Shown: positions 42,162 through 52,060, numbered from the stretch's first letter. The stretch: DNA of 64,000 nt from Niastella sp. (GCA_017744515.1 JAGIBF010000013.1:35126-99125), one strand, 5' to 3'. Made by a program: numbers and translations. Notes: generated by a model from the letters alone, not told the origin.

Positions 42162-42866
42162 TTAGCGGGGCGAAGATATTGTTTTTGGGCGATTGTTGCC
42201 GATGGTGAGTGCAAAACTCAACCCTGGTACATTGCTAATGCCGGGTATATTGCCCGGTAGCAGTGTCGGCTTTATGCGTAGTGAGAGGTCGTCGCTGACA
42301 TCAAAGTCTTTGAGGTGGGCATCTACTGTAGCGTCTACTACATTGAGGCCCCAGAGAACGAGGCCAAAGAGAATGGCGTAGTCTCTGTTTCGGCGAAATT
42401 CGTTGCGGTAGTTGATGAGTGCATTTACGCTGCGTGATTTTACCAGTGGGGCCAACTCCGGATCTACCTGATCGAGGAATATGGGCAGGGTTGTTCCTGC
42501 GTCTGCCACTTTTACGGCAAAGCTTGTTCGCCGGTACCATTCCTGGTTGTAATAGACGAGCCAGCCTGGTATTCCCACTGCTGCAACGGCGAGGGGAATT
42601 TTCCAGTATTTTTTGTTGTATGCCTGTCCCCAGCCGGGTATGATGGCTGAACGAAGGGCTGCTTTGCGCGGGCTGTGCCTGGATTTTACGATGCTGTCTT
42701 TGAGTTTCGTGGTGTCGATCTTCGCAGGGATTTTTTCTACCACTTTGCCTGTATTATCGCTAATGACCAATGTTGGTTTTGCAGGAATAGTATCCTTCGG
42801 CTGCTGCGATATGGCCAGCAGCGGCATAGCGATGATGACGGCAATAACAAAAAAATCTCTGATCAT
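42162..42866 (-). CDS. DUF5683 domain protein, membrane-associated
   Basis: 234 aa. Signal peptide (MIRDFFVIAVIIAMPLLAIS), then the DUF5683 core SPRKAALRSAIIPGWGQAYNKKYWKIPLA, WLVYYNQEWYRR and LWGLNVVDATVDAHLKDFD with two membrane segments (PLAVAAVGIPGWLVYY, YAILFGLVLWGLNVVDA). The family is found next to parAB in Bacteroidota and is of unknown function. 11 bp behind parB. Confidence 0.92.
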   Translation of the reverse strand: MIRDFFVIAVIIAMPLLAISQQPKDTIPAKPTLVISDNTGKVVEKIPAKIDTTKLKDSIVKSRHSPRKAALRSAIIPGWGQAYNKKYWKIPLAVAAVGIPGWLVYYNQEWYRRTSFAVKVADAGTTLPIFLDQVDPELAPLVKSRSVNALINYRNEFRRNRDYAILFGLVLWGLNVVDATVDAHLKDFDVSDDLSLRIKPTLLPGNIPGISNVPGLSFALTIGNNRPKTISSPR

Positions 42867-42877
42867 GTAAATGATAC

Positions 42878-43801
42878 TTAGTTGGCAGAGACACCAATTG
42901 CATCCAGTATTTTGTTCAGATCCTGGATAGAGTAATACTCAATGGAAATACTTCCGTGTCCTGTTTTGTTGTGGTTGAGTTTTACTTTGGTGCTGAAATG
43001 CGAAGCTAAATTATCTTCAATTTTCTTGTAAGCCGGTGGCAGTGTGGCTTTTACCGAATTTTTAACAGTGCCTGCTGTTTTGTAGAGTCTGCGTACAAGC
43101 TCTTCTGTTTGTCTTACAGAAAGGCCTTTGCTTTTGATCTCATTGTAGATGAAGAGTTGTTTGTCTACTGTATCTACGTTGATGATGGCGCGTGCGTGGC
43201 CCATGCTGATGATGCCGGTACGTACGGCTACCTGAATATCGGGTGGCAATTTGAGGAGGCGGATGTAGTTGGCTACTGTACTTCTTTCTTTGCCCATGCG
43301 TTCTGCTACCTGTTCCTGTGTTTGGCTCAGTTCTTCCATCATGCGTTTGTAGCTAAGGGCGATCTCCATAGCGTTGAGGTCTTCGCGTTGGAGGTTTTCG
43401 AGGAGTGCCAGTTCGAGCAGTTGCTGGTCGTTGGCCTGGCGAATGTATGCCGGCACGTCTGTAAGACCTGCCAGTTTGGATGCTCTCCAGCGACGTTCGC
43501 CGGATATGAGCCTGTATTTTCCGTTGGGAAGTGCCGATACGGTGATCGGCTGCACGAGGTCGTGCATTTTGATAGAGGCTGCCAATTCGTTCAATGCCTG
43601 TTCGTCGAAATCGCGGCGTGGTTGTTTGGGATTGGGCTCTATGTTCTCTACTGGTATTCGCTGTATGGTTGTTACCTGCTCTACTACCTGTGCTTTGAGG
43701 CTGTTACCGGCTGTGTTTTTCAGGTCGGAATCGATGCTCTGCAAAAGGGAGCGGATGCCTTTTCCCAGTAACTCTTTATTGTTGCTCTTTTCTTTTGACA
43801 T
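42878..43801 (-). CDS. parB: ParB/Spo0J chromosome-partitioning protein
   Basis: 307 aa. The ParB N-domain with CTPase box GERRWRASKLAGLTDVPAYI near 100-120 and RRDFDEQALNELAASI; the HTH (TQEQVAERMGKERSTVANYIRLL) near 165; C-terminal dimerisation region. Loads at parS and works with ParA. Read 79 bp behind parA. No parS palindrome (GTTTCACGTGAAAC-like) is found in this window. Confidence 0.96.
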   Translation of the reverse strand: MSKEKSNNKELLGKGIRSLLQSIDSDLKNTAGNSLKAQVVEQVTTIQRIPVENIEPNPKQPRRDFDEQALNELAASIKMHDLVQPITVSALPNGKYRLISGERRWRASKLAGLTDVPAYIRQANDQQLLELALLENLQREDLNAMEIALSYKRMMEELSQTQEQVAERMGKERSTVANYIRLLKLPPDIQVAVRTGIISMGHARAIINVDTVDKQLFIYNEIKSKGLSVRQTEELVRRLYKTAGTVKNSVKATLPPAYKKIEDNLASHFSTKVKLNHNKTGHGSISIEYYSIQDLNKILDAIGVSAN

Positions 43802-43807
43802 TGTTTA

Positions 43808-43878
43808 TTTTTTAAGCTTCGAGCGCCGAGCTATGAGCTTCGAGCAAAAGGGCTCGCGGCTCGTAGCTCAAGGTTTAT
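43808..43878. repeat. Word-repeat patch (GAGCTATGAGCTTCGAGC type)
   Basis: CTTCGAGCGCCGAGC, TATGAGCTTCGAGC, GGCTCGCGGCTCG, TAGCTCAAGG between parA and parB; permuted 8-10 bp words. Confidence 0.55.
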
Positions 43879-43880
43879 AG

Positions 43881-44681
43881 CTATTCCAGTATTCGTTCTT
43901 CCTGTTTTATTTTGGTCATGTCGTTTTTCTGCAGGATCTCTTTGGCCAGGTTGAGGTAGTTCATGGCTCCTTTGCTTTGCCCGTCGTACAGGATTACGGG
44001 TTTACCTACGCTGGGTGCTTCGCTGATACGGCTATTGCGGTGTATGATGGTATTGAATACCATTTCATCGAAGTGTTTGCGTACTTCATTTACGACCTGG
44101 TTGCACAGGCGGAGGCGGCCATCGTACATCGTCATGAGGATGCCTTCGATCATCAATTCTGTATTGAGCCTGGTTTGTACGATTTTAATGGTATTGAGCA
44201 GTTTGCCTAATCCTTCGAGGGCGAAGAATTCTGTTTGTACAGGAACGATAACAGAGTCGGCGGCTACGAGTGCATTGACGGTAATAAGGCCTAATGAAGG
44301 GGAGCAGTCGATGATGACGAAATCATAATCATTTTTTACAGGCTCCAGAATACCTTTCAGCACTCCTTCCCGGTTGGGATAGTTGATCATTTCAATTTCG
44401 GCGCCTACGAGGTCAATGTGGGATGGTATGACATCGAGATTGGGTACATCTGATTTCAGGATAACGTCTTTGGCCAGTGTTCCATTGACCATGCAATCGT
44501 ACAGGCTTTGCTGTATGTTGTGCAGGTCGAAGCCTACTCCGGTGGTGCTGTTTGCCTGTGGATCGGCATCTACCAGGAGGGTCCTGAATTCCAGTACTGC
44601 CAGGCTGGCTGCTACGTTAATAGCTGAGGTAGTTTTTCCTACTCCGCCTTTTTGATTGGCTACTCCAATTACTCGCGCCAT
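43881..44681 (-). CDS. parA: ParA/Soj chromosome-partitioning ATPase
   Basis: 266 aa. Deviant Walker [19 protein letters not shown] near 10-27, Walker A' [14 protein letters not shown] near 115-128, and [11 protein letters not shown]. Works with ParB at 42878. Length and motifs are normal. First gene of its unit. Confidence 0.97.
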   Translation of the reverse strand: MARVIGVANQKGGVGKTTSAINVAASLAVLEFRTLLVDADPQANSTTGVGFDLHNIQQSLYDCMVNGTLAKDVILKSDVPNLDVIPSHIDLVGAEIEMINYPNREGVLKGILEPVKNDYDFVIIDCSPSLGLITVNALVAADSVIVPVQTEFFALEGLGKLLNTIKIVQTRLNTELMIEGILMTMYDGRLRLCNQVVNEVRKHFDEMVFNTIIHRNSRISEAPSVGKPVILYDGQSKGAMNYLNLAKEILQKNDMTKIKQEERILE

Positions 44682-44760
44682 GCTTATTGTTATAATGTTG
44701 TTTTTGTGTTTCAGAGACTGGTAACGGCTCTTGTCTTTTTGCTTCGCTACGAAACGTTTT

Positions 44761-45444
44761 TTACAGTTCTATAGTATCGCCGATGTTTACCAGTTTCAAT
44801 GCTGCGCCTGCCGCTGCAAATGTTTGTACGGCCTGCTGGTGATCTATTTTGATGAAGCCAAAGGTATCATAATGCACGCCTACCACTGTTTTACAATCTA
44901 CCATGCGCGCGCATTCGGCTGCATCGGCAGCATCCATCGTAAAGTTGTCACCAATCGGTAAGACCGCAAAATTTAGTTTTGCCCAACGGGGTATTAACTG
45001 CATATCCATTGTAAGTGCGGTATCACCGCTATAGTAGAAATTTCCTTCATCTGTATAGATGATGAAGCCCATGGGGTTGCCGCCATAGCTACCATCGGGC
45101 AGACCGGAGGAGTGTTGTGCTACGACACATTTAACCGTGAATTCGCCAAAGTTCCATTTTCCGCCGGTATTCATCTGGTGAACGTTGGTAATGTCCTGTT
45201 TGATGAGCCATTCGCCGGTTTCCCAGCTGCAGACGACCTGGGCGTTGGTGCGGGCGGCTATGCGCACGCAATCGGCCACATGGTCTACGTGGCCATGGGA
45301 CAGGAGGATGTAATCGGCTGGTATCTGGTCTACATCTACTATATTATTAGCCAGTTCATTGTAGGTAATGAAGGGATCGAACAACAGTTTCTTACCTTTG
45401 ACGATCACGGAAAAACAGGAATGGCCGTAGTAGGTTAGTTTCAT
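44761..45444 (-). CDS. UPF0173 MBL-fold metal-dependent hydrolase
   Basis: 227 aa. Beta-lactamase fold: YYGHSCFSV at 4-12, [14 protein letters not shown] (zinc motif HxHxDH) near 47-60, [11 protein letters not shown] near 135, and [14 protein letters not shown]0173 members hydrolyse small esters or phosphodiesters but the natural substrate is not known. Stand-alone gene; normal length. Confidence 0.93.
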   Translation of the reverse strand: MKLTYYGHSCFSVIVKGKKLLFDPFITYNELANNIVDVDQIPADYILLSHGHVDHVADCVRIAARTNAQVVCSWETGEWLIKQDITNVHQMNTGGKWNFGEFTVKCVVAQHSSGLPDGSYGGNPMGFIIYTDEGNFYYSGDTALTMDMQLIPRWAKLNFAVLPIGDNFTMDAADAAECARMVDCKTVVGVHYDTFGFIKIDHQQAVQTFAAAGAALKLVNIGDTIEL

Positions 45445-45447
45445 ATT

Positions 45448-45500
45448 ATCACGATTACACGAATTTGACGAATTACACGAATTTGCGTCGGATTCATGAA
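45448..45500. repeat. ACACGAATT word repeat, copy 2
   Basis: ATTACACGAATTTGACG, AATTACACGAATTTGCG and TTCATGAATT before the hydrolase start; related patches at 30811 and 47541. Confidence 0.6.
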
Positions 45501-45578
45501 TTTTGAAAAGGACGGCAAAAATACGTCTTCGCTATAAGAAAAAGAACCAAAAACCTACCTGCCCGTTAATACTATAAT

Positions 45579-46088
45579 ATGAGCGATTTTTATACTATTA
45601 TATCCGGTACCAACAGGGTTGGCAGTAATACCATCAAGGTGGCCCAGCATTATCGTGATCTGCTGGAGGCGAGGGGGATTGAAACCCGGTTTATATCACT
45701 GGAGGGGTGGAAATCGGTGGAAAAGACGCCTGAATTTATTCAGCTGGAGAACGAGGTGTTGATTCCTACCAAGAAGTTCATTTTTGTGGCTCCTGAATAT
45801 AATGGCAGCATTCCGGGGGTGCTGAAGGTGATGCTGGATATTTCCGATTATAAAAAGGTGTGGTGGGGCAAAAAGGCTTTGCTGACGGGGGTAGCCCTGG
45901 GCCGCTCTGGTAACCAGCGGGGTATGGACCATCTGACCGGTATTTTGCATTATCTGAAGGTGGTGGTGCATCCTAATAAATTGCCAATATCTTCTGTCGA
46001 TAAACTCCTGAACGGTACGGGTGTTATTCATGATAAGGGTACGCTGGATGCGATCAAGGCACAACTGGATGAGTTTATTGCTTTTTAG
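45579..46088 (+). CDS. NADPH-dependent FMN reductase family protein
   Basis: 169 aa. Flavodoxin-like fold with SGTNRVGSNTIKVAQHYRDLL near 9-29 (FMN phosphate loop) and the aromatic-binding APEYNGSIPGVLKVMLD near 69-85. Acts as flavin or quinone reductase. A stand-alone gene. Confidence 0.92.
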   Translation: MSDFYTIISGTNRVGSNTIKVAQHYRDLLEARGIETRFISLEGWKSVEKTPEFIQLENEVLIPTKKFIFVAPEYNGSIPGVLKVMLDISDYKKVWWGKKALLTGVALGRSGNQRGMDHLTGILHYLKVVVHPNKLPISSVDKLLNGTGVIHDKGTLDAIKAQLDEFIAF

Positions 46089-46298
46089 GAAAAACGGTAG
46101 TAAGGGGTAAGAAGTAAGAGGCCGGAAAGACCAAAAAAAGAAAAATTACACGTCTTTAAAATATTCTTCCACCTGGTTCGTCTATCAGGTATCAGACAAA
46201 AAATGCAATAGTACGGATTGACTGTTTATCTACGGCAGCTTCGTGGTGCCGGAGATACTGACGGCTATTTCATTTTTATAAATTCTAAATCTTTTTTC

Positions 46299-47543
46299 AT
46301 GCGTAATGCGGGTTTTGCCTGGTTCATGGTGGGTATTATGATCCTGCTGGATTTTTATGTATTCCAGGCTATTAAGGTGGTTGCTCCTTCTTCGCCAAGG
46401 ATGCGGCTTATCGTTGTATCTGTTTATTGGTTTCTTTCTGTAGCGTCTATTGCCATGATCCTCTTATTGCCCTACAGCAATTCTGCTGCGTGGCCTAAAT
46501 GGGTAAAGAATTATGTTTTTGTGATCGTGATCGGTTTGCTGATCAGTAAGCTCGTGGGTTCTTTGTTCATTGCCGTGGATGATATTCGCCGGGCTGGTAC
46601 CTGGGTGTTCCAAAAAGTTTCCGGCAAACCTGCTGTGGCAGCCGATGGCGCCGACGGTGGTATTACACGTTCTGTATTTTTAAGCTGGATGGGTCTTGCG
46701 GTAGGTGGTGGTTTGTTTGGTACGTTGCTGTATGGGTTTAATAACAAATACCGCTATCATGTAAACAAGCTAAAACTGAGTTTTGAAAACCTGCCTGCAG
46801 CTTTCAAAGGATTGAAGATTGTACATATTTCGGATATCCATTCCGGCAGCTTTACCGACCGCCAGGCCGTGGAGAAGGGCATTGCCAAGATCATGGAGCA
46901 AAAGCCTGATCTTATTTTATTTACCGGCGACCTCGTGAATGACCGGGCTACTGAAATGGAGGAGTACAAGCATGTGTTTAATAAATTGAATGCGCCCATG
47001 GGGGTATACTCTACCCTTGGCAATCATGATTATGGTGATTATGTGCATTGGGACAGTGCCGAGGTGAAGGCTGCCAACCTGCAGAGCCTGAAATCTGTTC
47101 ATGGTGATATGGGCTGGCGTTTGCTGATGAATGAACATGTGGTATTGGAAAAGGATGGTCAGCAGATCGCTTTGCTGGGTATCGAGAACTGGAGTGCGCG
47201 GGGTAATTTTCCCAAGTACGGGAAAATGCATGAGGCATACCCTGGTTCTGAAAAGTATCCTTTCAAGATATTGATGAGTCACGATCCCAGTCACTGGGAT
47301 GCGGAAGTGTTGGATAAATATAAAGACATCGATCTAATGCTGGCCGGGCATACGCACGGTATGCAGTTTGGCCTGGAGATCCCTGGGTTTAAATGGAGCC
47401 CTGTGCAGTATATGTATAAGCAATGGGCCGGGTTGTATGAGGCTGAGAAGCAAAAATTGTATGTGAACCGTGGTTTTGGGTTTATTGGTTATCCGGGCAG
47501 GGTAGGTATTCTGCCGGAGATCACGGTGCTGGAGTTGGTATAA
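46299..47543 (+). CDS. Membrane-anchored metallophosphoesterase (YkuE-like)
   Basis: 414 aa from the ATG at 46299. A longer TTG reading at 46218 is not needed. Four N-terminal membrane segments (residues about 5-20, 34-57, 71-90, 138-155) precede a calcineurin-like phosphoesterase: KIVHISDIHSGSFTD, LILFTGDLVND, YSTLGNHDYGDY, ILMSHDPSHWD, LMLAGHTHGMQFGL, which hold the bimetal site. Close to UDP-2,3-diacylglucosamine hydrolase-like and YkuE members but the substrate is unknown. Confidence 0.94.
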   Translation: MRNAGFAWFMVGIMILLDFYVFQAIKVVAPSSPRMRLIVVSVYWFLSVASIAMILLLPYSNSAAWPKWVKNYVFVIVIGLLISKLVGSLFIAVDDIRRAGTWVFQKVSGKPAVAADGADGGITRSVFLSWMGLAVGGGLFGTLLYGFNNKYRYHVNKLKLSFENLPAAFKGLKIVHISDIHSGSFTDRQAVEKGIAKIMEQKPDLILFTGDLVNDRATEMEEYKHVFNKLNAPMGVYSTLGNHDYGDYVHWDSAEVKAANLQSLKSVHGDMGWRLLMNEHVVLEKDGQQIALLGIENWSARGNFPKYGKMHEAYPGSEKYPFKILMSHDPSHWDAEVLDKYKDIDLMLAGHTHGMQFGLEIPGFKWSPVQYMYKQWAGLYEAEKQKLYVNRGFGFIGYPGRVGILPEITVLELV

Positions 47544-47577
47544 CACGAATTTTTAGCACGAATTGCACGAATTGTAA
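47541..47577. repeat. ACACGAATT word repeat, copy 3
   Basis: AACACGAATTTTTAGCACG and AATTGCACGAATTG directly after the phosphoesterase stop. Confidence 0.6.
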
Positions 47578-48225
47578 AAGTTGAATAGAAAGGCTTTAGG
47601 ATTGAAGGGCTGTATGGATCTAAAAGAAGAAGGCCGGCTTACTTATCGTAAGCTGGCCTTTTTCTTTACCAAATAATTTGCTACTAATAGAGTCGTAACC
47701 AGTTAACATTAACCATTGTACCAAATTCTTCCATTCGCTGCTGTTCTGCATACATTGTTTGGTTGGGTCACTGCTGTATGCATGCAATGTTTTCGAGGTA
47801 CAGGATAAGCACAGGAACCTTCAAATTGTACGGAGTTAAAAACGAGCACCCATTGTTGAAAATCAATCTCTTCTTATACATTCTTCATCACAGAGATAAG
47901 GGGTGTTGCTACGGGAATTTTCTCATGTGACTCGCAACTTCTTTTTCCAGGGTCAGGGTGGGGCGGTCTTTCACTCAGGCAAAATATGTTGAGCAGTTAG
48001 CTTCGGATAAGTTTGGGCTTAGGGGCGTAGGTTAAAAAATCTTTCCCTTATTTATTAACCTCTGATTCGTAATTACATAACAAATATACAGCGGCAGGAG
48101 GGGGGTAAGTGGCGGGAATCGGTGAGCCCGGTCATTCTGTAGCCGGAGTACTGGATTTTGCCGGTGGAGTTATGAGTTGAGAGTCTGGAGTCGAGAGTTC
48201 AGAGTCGGGAATACAGCTGGTTGTA
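47544..48225. other. 682-bp spacer with terminator, two word patches and no gene
   Basis: The first 40 bp hold AACACGAATTTTTAGCACG and AATTGCACGAATT (ACACGAATT family, copy 3). After the terminator at 47630 about 500 bp of ordinary-looking sequence follows with no sustained frame. Words AGTCTGGAGTCGAGAG and TTCAGAGTCGGG lie at 48178-48215. Confidence 0.55.
47630..47665 (+). terminator. Intrinsic terminator after the metallophosphoesterase gene
   Basis: AAGGCCGGCTTA-CTTATCG-TAAGCTGGCCTT, 12-bp stem with one wobble, then TTTTC. Confidence 0.88.
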
Positions 48226-50436
48226 TTATAATATGTTGTGTATCAATAGCTGATTGATTTCCTTCAGGACCAGTTGCCGCAGTTCGTCCAGTTTATTGAA
48301 TTCGGCAGCGAGCACTACCGGGCTGACTTTGTTTTTGGCCATTTGCTCCATCTTTTCCAGTTGTTTGAAGAAGGGGGTATTGCGGCCGAAAACGGATACC
48401 GTGGATTGTATGTGGTGTGCGAGGGTACAGGCTTGTTTTACGTTCTTTTGCTCGATAGCGTCTTTCAGGGCTTCCATTTCACCGGGAAACTGGTTGAGGA
48501 ACTGGCGTATTATATTATTAAGGAAGGCGCTGTTGCCCATTACGAGGTCGTAGAGGAAATCGAGGTTGATGTTGCGCAGGCTTGATTTCAGGAGCTCGAA
48601 TGAATGTTTTTGCCGGGAGAGGTACCTCCTGATGAGGCCGAGGAGTTCTTTTTCCTGGATGGGCTTGGATATGTAGTCGTTCATGCCGTGGCTCAGGCAT
48701 TTTTCGCGTTCGCCAGCCATGGCGTGGGCTGTCATGGCAATGATCGGTATGTTGCTTTTTAGTTCGTTGCGTATTGTTTTGGCGGTGATGTACCCGTCCA
48801 TGATGGGCATCTGGATATCCAGTAATACGAGATCGTATTTATCGCGATTCAATTTGTCTATTGCCTGTTGTCCATTTTCTGCCAGCTCGAAGTTGAGGTT
48901 CCAGCCCTGGAAGGTGTGTTTCATGAGCAGCTGGTTCATCTGGTTGTCTTCTACCGCCAGTATTTTTACCCCTTCAAACAGGCCGTTGCCCGATTCGGTA
49001 AGTTCGATGTGGTGTCCATCTTTTTGACTGTCGGCCATAGGTAGTATTTCGTATTCAAGTTCGAATAAAAATTCTGTGCCGTTGCCCGCCTCGCTTTTGA
49101 CGGAGATATTGCCCTTTTGTAGGTGTATCAGGTTTCTTACGATGGATAATCCAAGTCCCGTGCCGCCATACTTGCGGGTGGTGTTGGCTTCGCCTTGTTC
49201 GAACCGTTCAAATATGGTTTCGAGTTTATCGGGAGGGATACCGATGCCGCTGTCTTTAACGGAGAACCGGAGCCGCACGTTGGTGTCTGTTTGTTTTACC
49301 GGGATGATGACGATGCTGATGCCGCCTTCCTGGGTGAACTTAATGGCATTGCTGATGAGGTTGACCAATATCTGGGTAAGGCGTACTGCATCTCCGGTGA
49401 GTGTGTCGGGTATATTTTCCTGTATATAGATGCTTAAGGAAAGTCGCTTTTCGTTTACGCGATGATGGAACATGGTTTCAAGAGAGCTGCACAGGCCCCG
49501 TAAGCTGAAGGGGCTTTTTTCGATGCGCAGCATGCCTGCTTCTATTTTTGATATATCGAGGATATCATTGATGATGGTGAGCAGGCTTTCGCTGGCGGAT
49601 TGTACGAGGTGTACAAAGTGTTCCTGTTCGGAGGTGAGGTTTGTTTTTTGCAGGAGGTTGGTAAAGCCAATGACGGCATTGATGGGCGTACGTATTTCAT
49701 GGCTCATATTGGCCAGGAACTGCTCTTTGATGTGGGCTGACTGATCGGCTTTTCGTTTGGCGTCTTTGAGTTCTTCTTCTATTATTTCCTGTTGTGAAAC
49801 GTCGAATACGGTAGAACGGCTGGACAGGTATTCATCGTTTTCGTCGTAGATGGCAATGGAGTTGAGTGACACGGGGATGATAAATCCGTCTTTGCTCATC
49901 ATGCTGAGGCGGAGCTCACTGATCTCTCCGTTTTTCTTGAATTGTGGAAAGCGACGTTTAACGATCTCGGCACTGCTCTCGTCGAGCACGTCTATAAAGC
50001 GCATCTGGCCTATTACTTCTTCACGCCGGTAGCCAAGCCAGTTCAATGCTGTCTGGTTGATGGCTATGAAGTATCCTTCTTTGTCGAGGGAGTGGTAGCC
50101 GCAGGGGGCGTTGTTGTAGAGATCGTATATATCGGCTGATACTTTTTCGAGGTTTTGACGTACCAGCTTTTCGTTGTCATGTGCATCTTCCAGTTCTATG
50201 ATGAGTGCCTGCTGACGCTGTAGCCGACGTATGATCACGATGCTCAGGAAAAGCGTGGCTGTAACAGTGAGGGCAATCAGTATGCGGCTGATGGTAAGTA
50301 CCGATACTGTTTTTTTGTCATCGGCAGTGAGTATGCTTTCTAATCTTACCTGCAGTATAATGCCCGTGGTTATGAATGCCACGAGAAGTAGGATAATGAT
50401 TGCAATAAGATAATTGGGCTTTAATTTCATTTTCAT
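48226..50436 (-). CDS. Hybrid sensor histidine kinase (PAS-HisKA-HATPase-REC-Hpt)
   Basis: 736 aa. Two membrane segments (about 8-30 and 48-68) with a short loop between; PAS about 100-215 (APCGYHSLDKEGYFIAIN); HisKA with FLANMSHEIRTPINAVIGF (His about 245); HATPase with NAIKFTQEGGI, DSGIGIPPDKLETIFERF and GGTGLGLSIVRNL; receiver with DLVLLDIQMPIMDG (Asp about 545); Hpt with ACTLAHHIQST (His about 675). Sensing is likely inside or at the membrane through PAS. It is 52 bp behind the LytTR regulator. The Hpt must pass phosphate to another regulator, perhaps that one. Confidence 0.96.
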   Translation of the reverse strand: MKMKLKPNYLIAIIILLLVAFITTGIILQVRLESILTADDKKTVSVLTISRILIALTVTATLFLSIVIIRRLQRQQALIIELEDAHDNEKLVRQNLEKVSADIYDLYNNAPCGYHSLDKEGYFIAINQTALNWLGYRREEVIGQMRFIDVLDESSAEIVKRRFPQFKKNGEISELRLSMMSKDGFIIPVSLNSIAIYDENDEYLSSRSTVFDVSQQEIIEEELKDAKRKADQSAHIKEQFLANMSHEIRTPINAVIGFTNLLQKTNLTSEQEHFVHLVQSASESLLTIINDILDISKIEAGMLRIEKSPFSLRGLCSSLETMFHHRVNEKRLSLSIYIQENIPDTLTGDAVRLTQILVNLISNAIKFTQEGGISIVIIPVKQTDTNVRLRFSVKDSGIGIPPDKLETIFERFEQGEANTTRKYGGTGLGLSIVRNLIHLQKGNISVKSEAGNGTEFLFELEYEILPMADSQKDGHHIELTESGNGLFEGVKILAVEDNQMNQLLMKHTFQGWNLNFELAENGQQAIDKLNRDKYDLVLLDIQMPIMDGYITAKTIRNELKSNIPIIAMTAHAMAGEREKCLSHGMNDYISKPIQEKELLGLIRRYLSRQKHSFELLKSSLRNINLDFLYDLVMGNSAFLNNIIRQFLNQFPGEMEALKDAIEQKNVKQACTLAHHIQSTVSVFGRNTPFFKQLEKMEQMAKNKVSPVVLAAEFNKLDELRQLVLKEINQLLIHNIL

Positions 50437-50488
50437 AGTTCCTTGTGCATCGAATAAATCCCGGGTACTTCTTGTTCCTATCTCACTG

Positions 50489-51181
50489 TTATAATAGTTT
50501 CAACTTTTTCATCAGCTGGCTGCGATAGCTTTCTGCTACTGGTATGGGGGTACTCATAATGTTGAGCACGCCATCTTCTATGCTGTCAATCTTATCAAGT
50601 GCCACGATGTAGCTTCGGTGTATGCGCATGAGCCTGGGTGAACGTATTCTTTCTTCTACGGCTTTAAGGGTGGTATGGACTATATGCCATTTGCCGGGGG
50701 TGTATATTTTGATGTAATCGCCCATGGCTTCTATCCAGAGTATTTCTTCCAGCCTGACCTTTTTTAATGCTCCGTTGTCGCGGATGAAGACGTAATCTTC
50801 GTCGATATTATTGACTTCTGTATCGTCACGCTTTATGACTTCGCGGGCTTTGTCGATGGCCTGTAATAGTCTGGGCAGGGTCACGGGTTTCAGCAGGTAA
50901 TCTACCACATTTAGCTCAAATGCTTCAAGGGCATAATCCTTATTGGAGGTGGTAAATATTATCAACGGCTTTTTAGGGAGTGTTCTTAACAATTCTATGC
51001 CACTCATTCCCGGCATTTCTATGTCCAGGAATACGAGGTCGGGTGAATGGCGGGTGATCTGCTGGTGTGCTTCCAGGGCATCGTGGCACTGGCCTATCAC
51101 TTCCAGCAGGCCTGTCTGGGTAACCAGCTGACTGAGCATAAGCCTGGCCATATCGTTGTCGTCGACTATGAGGCATCTCAT
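50489..51181 (-). CDS. LytTR-family response regulator
   Basis: 230 aa. Receiver (about 1-115: MRCLIVDDNDMARLML, VFLDIEMPGMSGIELL with Asp about 54, FTTSNKDYALEAFE) and LytTR DNA-binding domain (about 140-230: FIRDNGALKKVRLEEILWIEA, LMRIHRSYIVALDKI). Binds direct repeats as in AlgR/AgrA. First gene of its unit with the hybrid kinase. Its target is unknown; the divergent porin at 51415 is possible. Confidence 0.95.
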   Translation of the reverse strand: MRCLIVDDNDMARLMLSQLVTQTGLLEVIGQCHDALEAHQQITRHSPDLVFLDIEMPGMSGIELLRTLPKKPLIIFTTSNKDYALEAFELNVVDYLLKPVTLPRLLQAIDKAREVIKRDDTEVNNIDEDYVFIRDNGALKKVRLEEILWIEAMGDYIKIYTPGKWHIVHTTLKAVEERIRSPRLMRIHRSYIVALDKIDSIEDGVLNIMSTPIPVAESYRSQLMKKLKLL

Positions 51182-51414
51182 CTTTTTCAGAGGAACGCGC
51201 TTTGGTTAAATGGTAATGTTGTGTTTAAGGTAGCAAAAATATATCAATCATTGAGCCATTAACTATTTTTTTAATCCAAATTACATTTGCGGAATAGGGG
51301 TATGGCCCTTTCCGGGTGTCATGCTCTGGTGCAGTGCTAACGAATTAACAACCAGTTGGGTTTCGTTGGCATATAAGTTGAAAATACTTTAGTGAACTAA
51401 ACATCAATTGATAT

Positions 51415-52002
51415 ATGAAAAAGAAATCACTGGCTTTATTGACAGTTGCTTTAGCCCTTACTACCTTCTCATTCGCACAAGGTGTTCACCTCGGTTTTAA
51501 GGCCGGCGCCAACATGTTTAAAGTGGATGGCAAGTCTTTCAAAGATGAATTCAAATTTGGTTATAACCTTGGTGCTTTTGCAGAGATCAACTTCAATCAG
51601 AAATGGGGTATTCAGCCCGAGCTTTTATGGAATCAAACGAATTACCGTACTGGTGATAATTTCGATGATCTATATCCTGGTGGAAAGAGTGATGTAGAGG
51701 GTAAATTGAATTATATCAGTATTCCTCTTTTGTTAACTTATCGTCCTGTAAAGGTGCTTTCGCTGCAGGCCGGCCCTCAGTTCGGTATCCTGACCAGTCA
51801 GGATAAGGACCTGTTGGGTGAAACCAAAGAGGCATTTAAAAGTGGCGACTTCTCTATGTTGGGTGGCGCTCAATTGAATCTCGGCGCTTTGCGTGCCGGT
51901 GCACGTTATGTAATTGGATTGAGTGATATCAATGACCTTGGTAATAACGAAAAGTGGAAGAATCAGGGTTGGCAGATATATCTTGGCTTTGCCATATTGT
52001 AA
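51415..52002 (+). CDS. Outer-membrane beta-barrel porin family protein
   Basis: 195 aa. Signal peptide (MKKKSLALLTVALALTTFSFAQ), then an 8-stranded barrel pattern (HLGFKAGANMFKVDG, WGIQPELLWNQTNYR, KLNYISIPLLLTYRP, LQAGPQFGILTS, RAGARYVIGLSDIN) of the PorT/OmpA-like 'porin family'. Role unknown. Terminator at 52025. It is divergent from the LytTR unit, 233 bp apart. Confidence 0.9.
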   Translation: MKKKSLALLTVALALTTFSFAQGVHLGFKAGANMFKVDGKSFKDEFKFGYNLGAFAEINFNQKWGIQPELLWNQTNYRTGDNFDDLYPGGKSDVEGKLNYISIPLLLTYRPVKVLSLQAGPQFGILTSQDKDLLGETKEAFKSGDFSMLGGAQLNLGALRAGARYVIGLSDINDLGNNEKWKNQGWQIYLGFAIL

Positions 52003-52024
52003 ACTGTATTTGCATTATATGCGA

Positions 52025-52060
52025 AAGGCCTTGCAGGAAATAACTGCAAGGCCTTTTTTG
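52025..52060 (+). terminator. Intrinsic terminator after the porin gene
   Basis: AAGGCCTTGCAG-GAAATAA-CTGCAAGGCCTT, a perfect 12-bp stem, then TTTTTG; can also serve the convergent DoxX gene. Confidence 0.92.
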
